Of a stretch of 11,120 nt of DNA, positions 1 to 5,702 are shown piece after piece. The translations under genes were made by a program, and so were the position numbers. The first letter of the stretch is position 1, and each line of letters begins with the position of its first letter. The notes beneath the pieces are model-generated. The model was not told the origin of the DNA, did not search any database, and saw only the letters and a program-made list of their open reading frames with translations. This DNA comes from Deltaproteobacteria bacterium GWA2_55_10 (lineage in GTDB: Bacteria > Desulfobacterota > GWC2-55-46), in assembly GCA_001797415.1 (NCBI GenBank), contig MGPL01000104.1, forward strand, positions 420 to 11,539, read 5' to 3'.

Positions 1-2
1 AG

Positions 3-821
3 GTGGCCTCCACCGCGCTCGTCATCAACCGCCTCGGCGAGAGGTCGAAGGAAATAGGCAAGATACTGACGGTCATAAACGACATAGCCGATACCACGCA
101 CTTGCTGGCCTTGAACGCGACGATACTCGCGGCCCAGGCAGGGGAGCACGGCAAGGGCTTTGCCGTCGTGGCAAGGCAGGTAAAGGACCTTGCCACCAAG
201 ACGACTGCTTCGACAAAGGAGATAGCGGAGCTCATCAACCAGGTCCAGAGCGAGGTCTCCATTTCGGTGGAGTCGATGAGGAGGAGCTCGGAGAAGGTCG
301 AGGACGGCGTCGCCCTGTCAAGGAACGCTCAGGAGGCGCTCATAAAGATACTCGATTCGTCCCGCAGGTCCTTTGAGATGGCCAAGCTCATAGAAAAGGC
401 CACCATGGAGCAGACCAAGGGCGCGGGACAGATAGCGAGCTCGGTGCAGGTCATGAGCCGCATGGTCGGCGACATAAAGAACGCCTCCGGCGAGCAGTCG
501 TACGCGGCAAAAGAGATTTTGCAGGACACGGCCCAGATGAGGGAGTTCATGGAGCGCGTCAAGAATTCTACGGTGGAGCAGGCCAGGGAGACCAGGCGGG
601 TCGCCGAGGCCATATTCAAGGTCCTGGAGAAGATATCCAGGGTCGCTGACGCGACATCAGAGCAGATGGTCTTCTCCAAGAGGATAGTGAACGCGGTCGA
701 TACGGTCAAGGATGCCGCCGAGGACAACGCGGCGCTCGCGGCAAGGCTGGAGAGGACCGTTGAAGAGATGAACAGGCAGGCGGAAGCGCTAAAGAGTACG
801 GTCGCTAACTTCAAGGCTTGA
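3..821 (+). CDS. Methyl-accepting chemotaxis protein, C-terminal part (5' end outside window)
   Basis: This is the cytoplasmic signalling half of a chemoreceptor, the part that contacts CheA and CheW and tunes kinase activity. The frame is open at the window edge, so the sensor, transmembrane and HAMP regions are not visible, and the GTG at 3 is probably internal. Visible residues 15-66 hold the hairpin tip (LLALNAT, AAQAGEHGKGFAVVA). The rest, up to residue 272, is heptad-rich coiled coil with many Glu, Gln and Ala, where methylation sites would lie. It ends in NFKA without a CheR-binding NWETF-like tail. The tip differs from the enteric consensus: Leu42 stands where Tsr has Glu385, Gln45 where Tsr has Arg388, and His33 replaces Asn. 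From memory, 'AAQAGEHGKGF' tips are a recurring variant in delta-proteobacterial MCPs. The cytochrome gene starts 20 bp after the stop, so the two are probably co-transcribed. The family call is secure; the stimulus is unknown. Confidence 0.93.
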   Translation: MASTALVINRLGERSKEIGKILTVINDIADTTHLLALNATILAAQAGEHGKGFAVVARQVKDLATKTTASTKEIAELINQVQSEVSISVESMRRSSEKVEDGVALSRNAQEALIKILDSSRRSFEMAKLIEKATMEQTKGAGQIASSVQVMSRMVGDIKNASGEQSYAAKEILQDTAQMREFMERVKNSTVEQARETRRVAEAIFKVLEKISRVADATSEQMVFSKRIVNAVDTVKDAAEDNAALAARLERTVEEMNRQAEALKSTVANFKA

Positions 822-841
822 CAGAGAGTGGAGGCTTCCAG

Positions 842-1834
842 ATGCGTCTATGCAAGGCTTTGAACGTGCTTCTCATATCGCTCGTATCATTCATTGCGCC
901 GGGCTGGTCGGATGCGGGTCAGGTTGACTGGCCGCGAATAAAGTCCGTTGAGACGGCGCTTTTCTATCCGGGCGTGAGCTCGTGGGACTTCCTCACGAGC
1001 GACGACCACAGGCTCGGGGCAAGGGAAATAAAAAAGGGCAAGAAGGACTGCAGGCACTGCCATCTCGACAAGAGCGGCAGCCTTGACCTCAAGGCCGACG
1101 ACATCGCCTCGGGTTCTATGAAGATGAAGAGGTCGCACAAGCCCTTTGAGCCGGAGCCGCTCGCAGGCAGAAAGGGCGTCATGCTTGCCGGGGTGCAGGC
1201 CGCGTACGACGCAGAGAACCTCTATCTCAGGTTCAACTGGCTCTCAAAGGGCAGCGGCTGGAACAATAAAGGCAGGACCCCTGACAGGATATCCATTCAG
1301 GTAAACAAAACAGAACCGTCGTTCAGCAAATACGGCTGCTTTATAACATGCCACAAAGACCTGAGCACAATGCCCGATGCACCGTCCAAAAGAGAGATAG
1401 AAGGGAACCCGGCATACAGTGGCAGGGATGAGGTGAGCCTGTACGCTTTCTATGCCCGGAGCTCATGGGCTGACAAAAGGGCTGACGCTGACGCGAAGTT
1501 CAGGGACGGGCTCATCGACCTGAAGGCGATAGAGTTCGAGGGCGGCCGCGTTAAATCTGAAGACGGCTGGGTATTCGATACGAGGGCTTGGGAGGATAAG
1601 CCGGGTTTCGAGGGCACGGGCAGTTGGGCCGGCGGCAGGTATACCGCCGTCTTCAGGATAAAGCGCGCGGCTTCCGGCAAGTACAATATCGGCATCAACG
1701 AAGGCGATATAATAACTCTCGGGGTGGCGATCCACGAGGACGGCGCCTCGAAGAGAAAGCATTATGTCTCTCTCCCCATAGCCATAGGCATAGGCCAGGG
1801 TGGGGATATCAAGGCCGTAAAGGTGCAGAATTGA
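842..1834 (+). CDS. Exported c-type cytochrome with ethylbenzene-dehydrogenase-like haem-binding domain
   Basis: This is a 330-residue periplasmic haem protein. I chose ATG 842 because GGAGG lies at 830-834, 7 nt upstream, and the first ~25 residues then form a signal peptide: Arg and Lys near the start, a hydrophobic core LNVLLISLVSFIA, then a small-residue end near SDA/G. The in-frame TTG at 818 overlaps the previous stop and lacks such a site. A canonical c-haem motif, CRHCH, is at residues 70-74. A second, CX3CH-type motif, CFITCH, is at 166-171. The stretch GVQAAYDAENLYLRFNW (from about residue 116) is typical of the ethylbenzene-dehydrogenase gamma / DMSO-reductase-type haem-binding domain (Pfam EB_dh). 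Its likely role is periplasmic electron transfer, but partner and substrate cannot be read from the sequence, and no molybdoenzyme gene is nearby. Its tight position behind an MCP gene hints at a link to redox-dependent taxis, which is inference only. Confidence 0.82.
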   Translation: MRLCKALNVLLISLVSFIAPGWSDAGQVDWPRIKSVETALFYPGVSSWDFLTSDDHRLGAREIKKGKKDCRHCHLDKSGSLDLKADDIASGSMKMKRSHKPFEPEPLAGRKGVMLAGVQAAYDAENLYLRFNWLSKGSGWNNKGRTPDRISIQVNKTEPSFSKYGCFITCHKDLSTMPDAPSKREIEGNPAYSGRDEVSLYAFYARSSWADKRADADAKFRDGLIDLKAIEFEGGRVKSEDGWVFDTRAWEDKPGFEGTGSWAGGRYTAVFRIKRAASGKYNIGINEGDIITLGVAIHEDGASKRKHYVSLPIAIGIGQGGDIKAVKVQN

Positions 1835-1870
1835 TATAAAAAACGGCCTGTTACGGCTGTCGAAGCTATG

Positions 1871-1894
1871 TCACAGACCAGTCTGGCAATGTGA
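1871..1894. promoter_or_regulatory. Imperfect dyad in the gap upstream of the MXAN_5187-like gene
   Basis: TCACA (1871-1875) and TGTGA (1890-1894) are inverted, with a nested CCAG-T-CTGG inside. The dyad lies about 50 bp before the start at 1946 in a 111-bp gap. It could be an operator or a weak hairpin. The half-sites are in the opposite order to a CRP box, so I do not call it one. I saw no convincing promoter hexamers or terminator elsewhere in this gap. Confidence 0.2.
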
Positions 1895-1945
1895 TGATAT
1901 TATTAGCCTCCGTATTGCCCGGCAAATATCAATGACGGTAAACTG

Positions 1946-2524
1946 ATGAGCGATAAGGACGAAATAGAGCTGCTTGACTCCAAGATCGCGAGGCTCAAGG
2001 TCGACTACGAGCAGTACTTTGCAAAGATCCAGAAGAGGGAGCCGGCAAAGCTAAGGGACGAGGTCGACAGGACTGTGCTTTCGTTGAGCAACAGACAGCT
2101 CACGAATACCGGCCTCAAGTTCAAGCTCAACTCGATTGTCGCCAAGTACAATTCCTACAAGCAGTACTGGACCCGCATATTGAGGGCCATCGAGGAAGGC
2201 ACCTACGTAAGAAAGGGCGAGGGCGGCATGGAGTTCGAGAGCGCCCTCGGGAGGCCAGGGCCGGAGACCGTGGAAAGGGCGCCTGCCCAAAGGCAAACGC
2301 CGCAGGGCGGCAACGGGTTTGACGACCTTTACTCCAAGTACATAGAGGCAAGGAGGTCGTGCAACGAGCCTGTCGAGGGGATAACCCCGGAGGTTTTAAA
2401 GAAGACCGTCGAGCAGTACAGGAAAAAGGTCGAAGAGCAGTACCATACGAAGGATGTCGAGTTCAAGGTATCCGTAAAAGACGGAAAGGCAAAGCTTACC
2501 ATCATACCCAAGAAGGGCGGCTGA
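1946..2524 (+). CDS. Small soluble protein resembling the MXAN_5187 C-terminal domain, function unknown
   Basis: This is a 192-residue cytoplasmic protein with no signal peptide or membrane segment. Residues 7-90 are a charged, mostly helical region (KIARLKVDYEQYFAKIQKRE, then SYKQYWTRILRAIEEGTY). I recognise this pattern (YEQYF, KREP, YNSYKQYWxRIxRxIEEGTY) from the C-terminal domain of the Myxococcus MXAN_5187 family, which has no established activity to my knowledge. A Pro/Gln/Gly-rich linker follows (about 97-124). A second conserved block runs from about 125 (DDLYSKYIEARRSC) to the end, where FKVSVKDGKAKLTIIPKK looks like a beta hairpin. Start ATG 1946 fits the domain boundary, but the ribosome site before it is weak and an overlapping ATG at 1932 only opens a five-codon frame. 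The gene stands between gaps of 111 and 175 bp, so it is probably monocistronic or a loose operon member. The coding call is strong; the family call rests on memory. Confidence 0.78.
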   Translation: MSDKDEIELLDSKIARLKVDYEQYFAKIQKREPAKLRDEVDRTVLSLSNRQLTNTGLKFKLNSIVAKYNSYKQYWTRILRAIEEGTYVRKGEGGMEFESALGRPGPETVERAPAQRQTPQGGNGFDDLYSKYIEARRSCNEPVEGITPEVLKKTVEQYRKKVEEQYHTKDVEFKVSVKDGKAKLTIIPKKGG

Positions 2525-2532
2525 TATGATGA

Positions 2533-2557
2533 TGAAAAGTCCGTCCCGGACTTTTCA
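2533..2557. repeat. Perfect 11-bp hairpin after the MXAN_5187-like gene; possible terminator or repeat remnant
   Basis: TGAAAAGTCCG (2533-2543) pairs perfectly with CGGACTTTTCA (2547-2557) around a 3-nt TCC loop, 8 bp after the stop codon. There is no T-run outside the stem, so it is not a textbook intrinsic terminator, though the 3' arm itself contains TTTT. A weaker hairpin follows: AGCCGG (2557-2562) with CCGGCT (2570-2575). The arm matches the outer arm (CTGAAAAAGTCC) of the palindromic elements in the atp operon, so it may be a collapsed copy of that family. Confidence 0.5.
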
Positions 2558-2632
2558 GCCGGGGATAGGCCGGCTTCAGCCGCTCAATCTATCCGCTGAC
2601 AGAAAATCCAAGACTTTCCGGCTTCTTTCCAT

Positions 2633-2638
2633 TATACT
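2633..2638 (+). promoter_or_regulatory. Possible -10 box (TATACT) upstream of the LTA-synthase-like gene
   Basis: TATACT differs from TATAAT at one base and lies in an AT-richer patch of the 175-bp gap before the start at 2700. No good -35 hexamer sits 16-18 bp upstream, so this is a weak suggestion that the following gene has its own promoter. Confidence 0.25.
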
Positions 2639-2656
2639 AATCGGATAAATTTTAAC

Positions 2657-2680
2657 GGCCCATTGAGATAAAAATGGGCC
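2657..2680 (+). promoter_or_regulatory. Leader hairpin just upstream of the LTA-synthase-like start codon
   Basis: GGCCCAT (2657-2663) pairs with ATGGGCC (2674-2680) around a 10-nt AT-rich loop and is followed by TTT. It ends 19 nt before the GTG start and 5 nt before the AGGA ribosome site at 2686-2689. It could influence translation or attenuate transcription; its effect is not known. Confidence 0.3.
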
Positions 2681-2699
2681 TTTCCAGGACATTTTTATC

Positions 2700-4685
2700 G
2701 TGAACGGTTTAAATCTCAAGAACATCGTGGCGCATCTCAGGCTCCGGTTCTCCGGCTATTTTACACTCCTCATCCTTCTTACGATTGCGCTTGGGCTCCT
2801 CAGGGTCTATTTCTTCTTCAAGTACAGCGACGCCTACACAGGCATAGAGGCCGCGTCGGTCCTCAAGGCCTTTGTGCAGGGCGCGCGTTTCGACCTCTCC
2901 ACCGTAAGCATAATGTCAGCCCCGTTCTTCCTCGCGCTATTCTTCCCAGGGATAGCTTTGAGCAGGTTTCTCAGAAGGGGCATTTTGGCTGCGCTCCTTG
3001 CGTGGTATATCGTCCTCCTCGTATATAACTTCATCGACATACAGTATTACACTTATGCCCAGAGGCACCTGACCTTCGAGCTCGGGAACACCTGGAAGGA
3101 TACCGACGTCATCGTCAAGATAGGCCTCAGCAGGTATGTACCGGAGTTCATAGGGCTCATCGTCTTCCTCGTTGCATTCTCCGCCGCGTTCGTCTGGTCT
3201 TTAAAGGGCAGGAGGAGATCGCCGCTGACATGCAGGGGCTCTTATATCGCCTGCGTCGGCATCGACGCCGTTGTATTCATCCTCGTGGTCGTCCTTACGG
3301 TGGTTTTCGCCCGCGGCGGCGTGCAGATGAAGCCCATGAGCATTAAGAACGCATTCGCGAACGACAGGATAGAACTCGGCGCGCTTGCCCTGAACGGCAT
3401 CTACTCCACATTCAATACGCTCTACAACACCAATGACGACAAAAATATCGAGGTATTGAACGCAATAAAATTCGAGAACAAGGCCGATGTCGCCGGTTTC
3501 ATAGTCGACCGGACAAAAGAGACGTCCAGGCCCGAATATCCGCTCTTCAGGAAATACAATTACCCTGAGAACGGCGGCAGGAAGCTCAACGTGGTCATCT
3601 TCTTGATGGAGAGCTGGAGCGCCAAGTTCATGGGCTCTCTGGGCGGCAAGGTAGAGGCTGCCCCTTTCTTCAGCTCCTTGTCGAAAGAGGGCATGCTCCT
3701 CAATAACTGTTTCGCGAACGCACAGAGGTCTTACGAGGGGCTCACAGCTACGCTCGGGTCCATGCCCTCGTGGAAAGGCATGTCCCTTGACCAGGGCGGC
3801 CTGCTTTACCAGACAAGGCTCGAGCCTGCCGTGAGCGCGCTCAAGAGGAACGGGTACGATACCATCTTCATCCACGGCGCAAGGCCCGGTTCTCTCGGTT
3901 TTGATTCGCTGGCCAAAAGGTTCGGTTTTCAGAGGCACCTCTCAAGGGAGGACTTCGGCAATCTTGAGGGCATAGACGACGGCGTATGGGGCATATACGA
4001 CGAGTATGCGTTCCTGCGCGCCAATGAAGAGTTTGATAAGATGGAGAAGCCCTTCTTCGGCGTAGTCTATTCCCTTACATCGCACACGCCGTACAAGGTG
4101 CCGTCGAAAGAATTCGAGCACTTCGGGCCTGATGTCGACCACAGGGATTTCCTGAACTCGATGAGATATTCCGATTACGCGCTCGGCAAATTCTTCGAGA
4201 AGGCGAGGAAGTCGAAATATTTCAAGGACACGCTCTTTGTCATAGTCGCCGACCATACCGAAGGCGTCTCAACAGGCGATAATATATTCAATAATTACCA
4301 CATCCCATGCCTGTTCTACGGCGCGGGCGTTGCGCCGTCTGTCTACGAAGGCGTGGCAAGCCAGCTGGATATATTGCCCACGGTGCTGGATATTCTCAAT
4401 GTAGACGCGCCTTTTACATCCTGGGGCAAATCAATACTCTCGAACGGGGAGAGGAGGGCGCTCCTGCCGCGCGGGGATATGTTCGTATGGGTGAACGGAA
4501 AATACATGCTCCTCACGGACCTGCAGAACCCGCTCGGGCTCTACGATTACAAGTCAGACCCTGCTCAGAATAAATTGAAGGAAGTCTCCGAGAAGGAATA
4601 CAAGCCCCTCAAGGAAGAGTTCCAGCAGTACATGAAATTCAGCTACGACCTCATACTCTCCAATTCCGTAAGGCCCCCGCAGTAG
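2700..4685 (+). CDS. LTA synthase / OpgB-like membrane phosphotransferase (alkaline phosphatase superfamily)
   Basis: This is a 661-residue inner-membrane enzyme. Five predicted TM segments (about 20-40, 68-90, 94-114, 148-167, 184-204) are followed by an extracytoplasmic sulfatase-fold domain (about 295-600). This is the architecture of LtaS and OpgB/MdoB, which move phosphoglycerol-type groups onto envelope glycans or lipids. Visible active-site candidates are Glu304 (IFLMESWS, metal), Ser344 in QRSYEGL at the nucleophile position that is Thr in LtaS, His462 in HTPYKVP, and Asp518-His519 in ADHTEG (metal). The Ser variant is one I recall from many Gram-negative relatives. GTG 2700 is the chosen start, with AGGA at 2686-2689 (10-nt spacing) and the usual short basic N-terminus before TM1. 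No glycan or lipid genes lie nearby, so donor and acceptor are unknown. The last codons and stop are duplicated at 5021-5040. The family is secure; the exact substrate is open. Confidence 0.9.
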   Translation: MNGLNLKNIVAHLRLRFSGYFTLLILLTIALGLLRVYFFFKYSDAYTGIEAASVLKAFVQGARFDLSTVSIMSAPFFLALFFPGIALSRFLRRGILAALLAWYIVLLVYNFIDIQYYTYAQRHLTFELGNTWKDTDVIVKIGLSRYVPEFIGLIVFLVAFSAAFVWSLKGRRRSPLTCRGSYIACVGIDAVVFILVVVLTVVFARGGVQMKPMSIKNAFANDRIELGALALNGIYSTFNTLYNTNDDKNIEVLNAIKFENKADVAGFIVDRTKETSRPEYPLFRKYNYPENGGRKLNVVIFLMESWSAKFMGSLGGKVEAAPFFSSLSKEGMLLNNCFANAQRSYEGLTATLGSMPSWKGMSLDQGGLLYQTRLEPAVSALKRNGYDTIFIHGARPGSLGFDSLAKRFGFQRHLSREDFGNLEGIDDGVWGIYDEYAFLRANEEFDKMEKPFFGVVYSLTSHTPYKVPSKEFEHFGPDVDHRDFLNSMRYSDYALGKFFEKARKSKYFKDTLFVIVADHTEGVSTGDNIFNNYHIPCLFYGAGVAPSVYEGVASQLDILPTVLDILNVDAPFTSWGKSILSNGERRALLPRGDMFVWVNGKYMLLTDLQNPLGLYDYKSDPAQNKLKEVSEKEYKPLKEEFQQYMKFSYDLILSNSVRPPQ

Positions 4686-4687
4686 GC
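4668..4687 (+). repeat. 20-bp direct repeat, left copy (end of LTA-synthase-like gene)
   Basis: GTAAGGCCCCCGCAGTAGGC covers the last five sense codons, the TAG stop and two further bases. The identical 20 bp recur at 5021-5040. Flanking bases differ on both sides, so the repeat is exactly 20 bp. The pair brackets the 4688-5020 repeat cluster. This left copy is the native one because it encodes the protein end. Confidence 0.9.
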
Positions 4688-4700
4688 CGCAATTTGTTTT

Positions 4701-4735
4701 GTCATTGCGAGGAGCGCAAGCGACGAAGCAATCTC
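4701..4735 (+). repeat. GTCATTGCGAGG-type interspersed repeat, copy 1
   Basis: This 35-bp unit begins GTCATTGCGAGGAGCG and ends GACGAAGCAATCTC. It has an imperfect inner dyad (ATTGC with GCAAT). The motif is one I recall from many environmental bacterial genomes as a dispersed intergenic repeat. A diverged copy is at 4890-4924 and a sister motif at 4781-4877. It is followed by a small C4TT/AAG4 dyad at 4746-4760. Confidence 0.75.
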
Positions 4736-4780
4736 GTCTTTTCTCCCCCTTTTTAAGGGGATTGAGGGACAATCAGGTCT

Positions 4781-4877
4781 GTCATTCTGAGGGAGCGAAG
4801 CGATCGAAGAATCTCAGCGCGGATACAGCCATCGTTGCCGCGCCATCTCCGAGATTCTTCGCTTCGCTCAGAATGAC
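4781..4877. repeat. Inverted pair of GTCATTCTGAGG-type repeats (MITE-like, 97 bp)
   Basis: The left arm (4781-4815) begins GTCATTCTGAGGGAGCGAAG and ends GAAGAATCTC. The right arm (4851-4877) is its reverse complement, beginning GAGATTCTTCG and ending CAGAATGAC, and is shorter by an internal 8 bp. The arms enclose a 35-bp spacer without coding potential. As a unit this is a terminal-inverted-repeat element able to fold into a long hairpin. I see no transposase. Dispersal by a transposase acting in trans is inference. Confidence 0.8.
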
Positions 4878-4889
4878 AACAAAAAGCAC

Positions 4890-4924
4890 GTGATTGTGAG
4901 GATCTTTAGCGACGAAGCAATCTC
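4890..4924 (+). repeat. GTCATTGCGAGG-type interspersed repeat, diverged copy 2
   Basis: This 35-bp unit begins GTGATTGTGAGG and ends GCGACGAAGCAATCTC. By eye it differs from the copy at 4701-4735 at 6 of 35 positions, all in the first half, so the right half is intact and the left half has decayed. Confidence 0.7.
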
Positions 4925-4935
4925 ATCTTTCAGAG

Positions 4936-4958
4936 GGTTCAATCTTACAGATTGAACC
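4936..4958. repeat. Perfect palindrome, 10-bp stem with 3-nt loop
   Basis: GGTTCAATCT (4936-4945) pairs with AGATTGAACC (4949-4958) around TAC. No T-run follows, so a terminator role is unlikely. Its outer bases (GGTTCA/TGAACC) match those of the palindrome at 4989-5015, which suggests one family. Confidence 0.7.
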
Positions 4959-4988
4959 TGAAATTTCGTACCTGCTTCTGCGGATTGT

Positions 4989-5015
4989 CGGGTTCAGGTT
5001 TCAAACCTGAACCCG
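4989..5015. repeat. Perfect 27-bp palindrome, 13-bp arms
   Basis: CGGGTTCAGGTTT (4989-5001) and AAACCTGAACCCG (5003-5015) are exact reverse complements around a single C. In DNA it can be extruded or bound by a dimer; in RNA it would form a hairpin with a loop of at least 3 nt. It lies at the right end of the putative insertion, 5 bp before the second copy of the 20-bp direct repeat. Confidence 0.75.
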
Positions 5016-5020
5016 CCTAA

Positions 5021-5040
5021 GTAAGGCCCCCGCAGTAGGC
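5021..5040 (+). repeat. 20-bp direct repeat, right copy
   Basis: This copy is identical to 4668-4687 but lies in non-coding DNA, 14 bp before the terminator stem. If one copy and the DNA between are removed, the LTA-synthase-like stop codon falls about 17 bp before the terminator. That is the normal spacing for a gene and its terminator, so the 4688-5020 block looks inserted. Confidence 0.9.
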
Positions 5041-5054
5041 ACATTCAAATAAAA

Positions 5055-5090
5055 AAGGCGGTGCATCTCTGCACCGCCTTCTGTTTTTTT
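5055..5090. terminator. Bidirectional intrinsic terminator between convergent units
   Basis: AAGGCGGTGCA (5055-5065) pairs perfectly with TGCACCGCCTT (5070-5080) around a TCTC loop, giving an 11-bp GC-rich stem. On the + strand it is followed by CTG and seven T. On the minus strand the stem is followed by TTTT and then ATTTG. It therefore ends both the + strand LTA-synthase-like transcript and the minus-strand atp operon, whose last stop codon is 15-25 bp away. Confidence 0.92.
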
Positions 5091-5104
5091 CTCCGGCTTA
5101 CTTC

Positions 5105-5518
5105 TTAGCCCTTCAGCCCCTCTTTTACCCTGAGCCTCGCGTTTGCGTACTCGAGCCTGTCCAGCGTCATCTGGTAGGCCGGGTCTTCCTGGGTCATTGC
5201 CTTCAGCGCATCTTCGGCAGCCTGCGCGTCCGCCTTTGCCTTGTCCGCGTCTATCTCAGACTCGGGCAGGGCGTAATCGACCAGCACCGTCGTCTTTTCG
5301 GGAAGGACCTCTGCGTAGCCGCGGCTTACCGCGAGCACGCCGGTTTCAGCGCCGCTCTTGTAGACTATCTCGCCGGGCTTCAGGACCGTCAGGAAGGGCG
5401 TGTGACCGGCAAGCACGCCGAACTCGCCTTCCTGTCCCGGGGCCTTCATCTCCTCGACCTCCAGGGAGAGGAGCCTCCTCTGAGGTGTGACTACTTCAAG
5501 TTTAAATGTATTCGCCAT
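5105..5518 (-). CDS. atpC: ATP synthase F1 epsilon subunit
   Basis: This 137-residue rotor subunit sits at the base of the central stalk and can brake ATP hydrolysis. The N-terminal beta-sandwich (residues 1-85) carries the usual signatures KLEVVTPQRRLL, GQEGEFGVLAGHTPFLTVLKPG and VSRGYAEVLPEKTTVLVD. The C-terminal helical hairpin (about 90-137) is Ala- and Glu-rich (DADKAKADAQAAEDALKAM). Length is normal for bacterial epsilon. Start ATG 5518 has AAGGT just upstream and gives the standard MANTFKLEVVTP start. It is the last gene of the operon. The terminator at 5055-5090 follows its stop, and a palindromic repeat separates it from atpD. Confidence 0.96.
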   Translation of the reverse strand: MANTFKLEVVTPQRRLLSLEVEEMKAPGQEGEFGVLAGHTPFLTVLKPGEIVYKSGAETGVLAVSRGYAEVLPEKTTVLVDYALPESEIDADKAKADAQAAEDALKAMTQEDPAYQMTLDRLEYANARLRVKEGLKG

Positions 5519-5542
5519 TTTTACCTTATACCCTTAGCTGTC

Positions 5543-5669
5543 AGGCTGCTGAAAAAGTCCATCTGCTTGTCGAGTCGCGGAGGTCATTGCGACGTACATG
5601 AAGAGTACGCCTCATTCCTCGCTCCCCTATTTGAATAGGGGCCTTGCATATGGAGCTCATTTGAAGCCT
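5543..5669. repeat. Palindromic MITE-like element, copy A (atpD-atpC gap)
   Basis: The left end is AGGCTGCTGAAAAAGTCC; the right end is a decayed inverted version (GGAGCTCATTTGAAGCCT). The inner part contains GCGACGTACATGAAGAGTAC, CTCATTCCTCGCTCC and an 18-bp dyad CCCCTATT-TG-AATAGGGG (5624-5641). Copies B (7166-7287) and C (8211-8340) share this order and orientation. The element fills most of the 184-bp gap and is transcribed with the operon. Confidence 0.85.
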
Positions 5670-5702
5670 GAGGATAATTCGAGCCGTGCAGCAACTGGTT
5701 AG

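Noticed and set aside
329..814. 161-codon open frame antisense to the MCP gene
   Set aside because: Its Ser/Ala-rich, seemingly hydrophobic composition is what the complement of an MCP coiled coil gives; there is no independent start signal.
818..841. Earlier TTG start (818) for the cytochrome gene
   Set aside because: It would put eight polar residues before the signal peptide and lacks a ribosome site. ATG 842 has GGAGG at 7 nt.
3201..3938. 245-codon open frame on the minus strand
   Set aside because: It lies wholly antisense to the LTA-synthase-like gene, has no family features and a His/Arg/Glu-rich shadow composition, and follows from GC-rich codon usage.
4746..4760. CCCCTT-TTT-AAGGGG dyad as a terminator for the LTA-synthase-like gene
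   Set aside because: The stem is only 6 bp with no T-run after it. The strong terminator at 5055-5090 is the better candidate.
4699..4893. 64-codon open frame across the repeat cluster
   Set aside because: It simply translates the interspersed repeats (SLRGAQATKQS-type peptides), a common annotation artefact for this repeat family.
4701..5015. CRISPR array
   Set aside because: The repeats differ in sequence and orientation, spacing is irregular, and no cas genes are present.
5402..5638. 78-codon + strand open frame between atpC and repeat copy A
   Set aside because: It is part shadow of atpC and part repeat translation, with no ribosome site or family resemblance.
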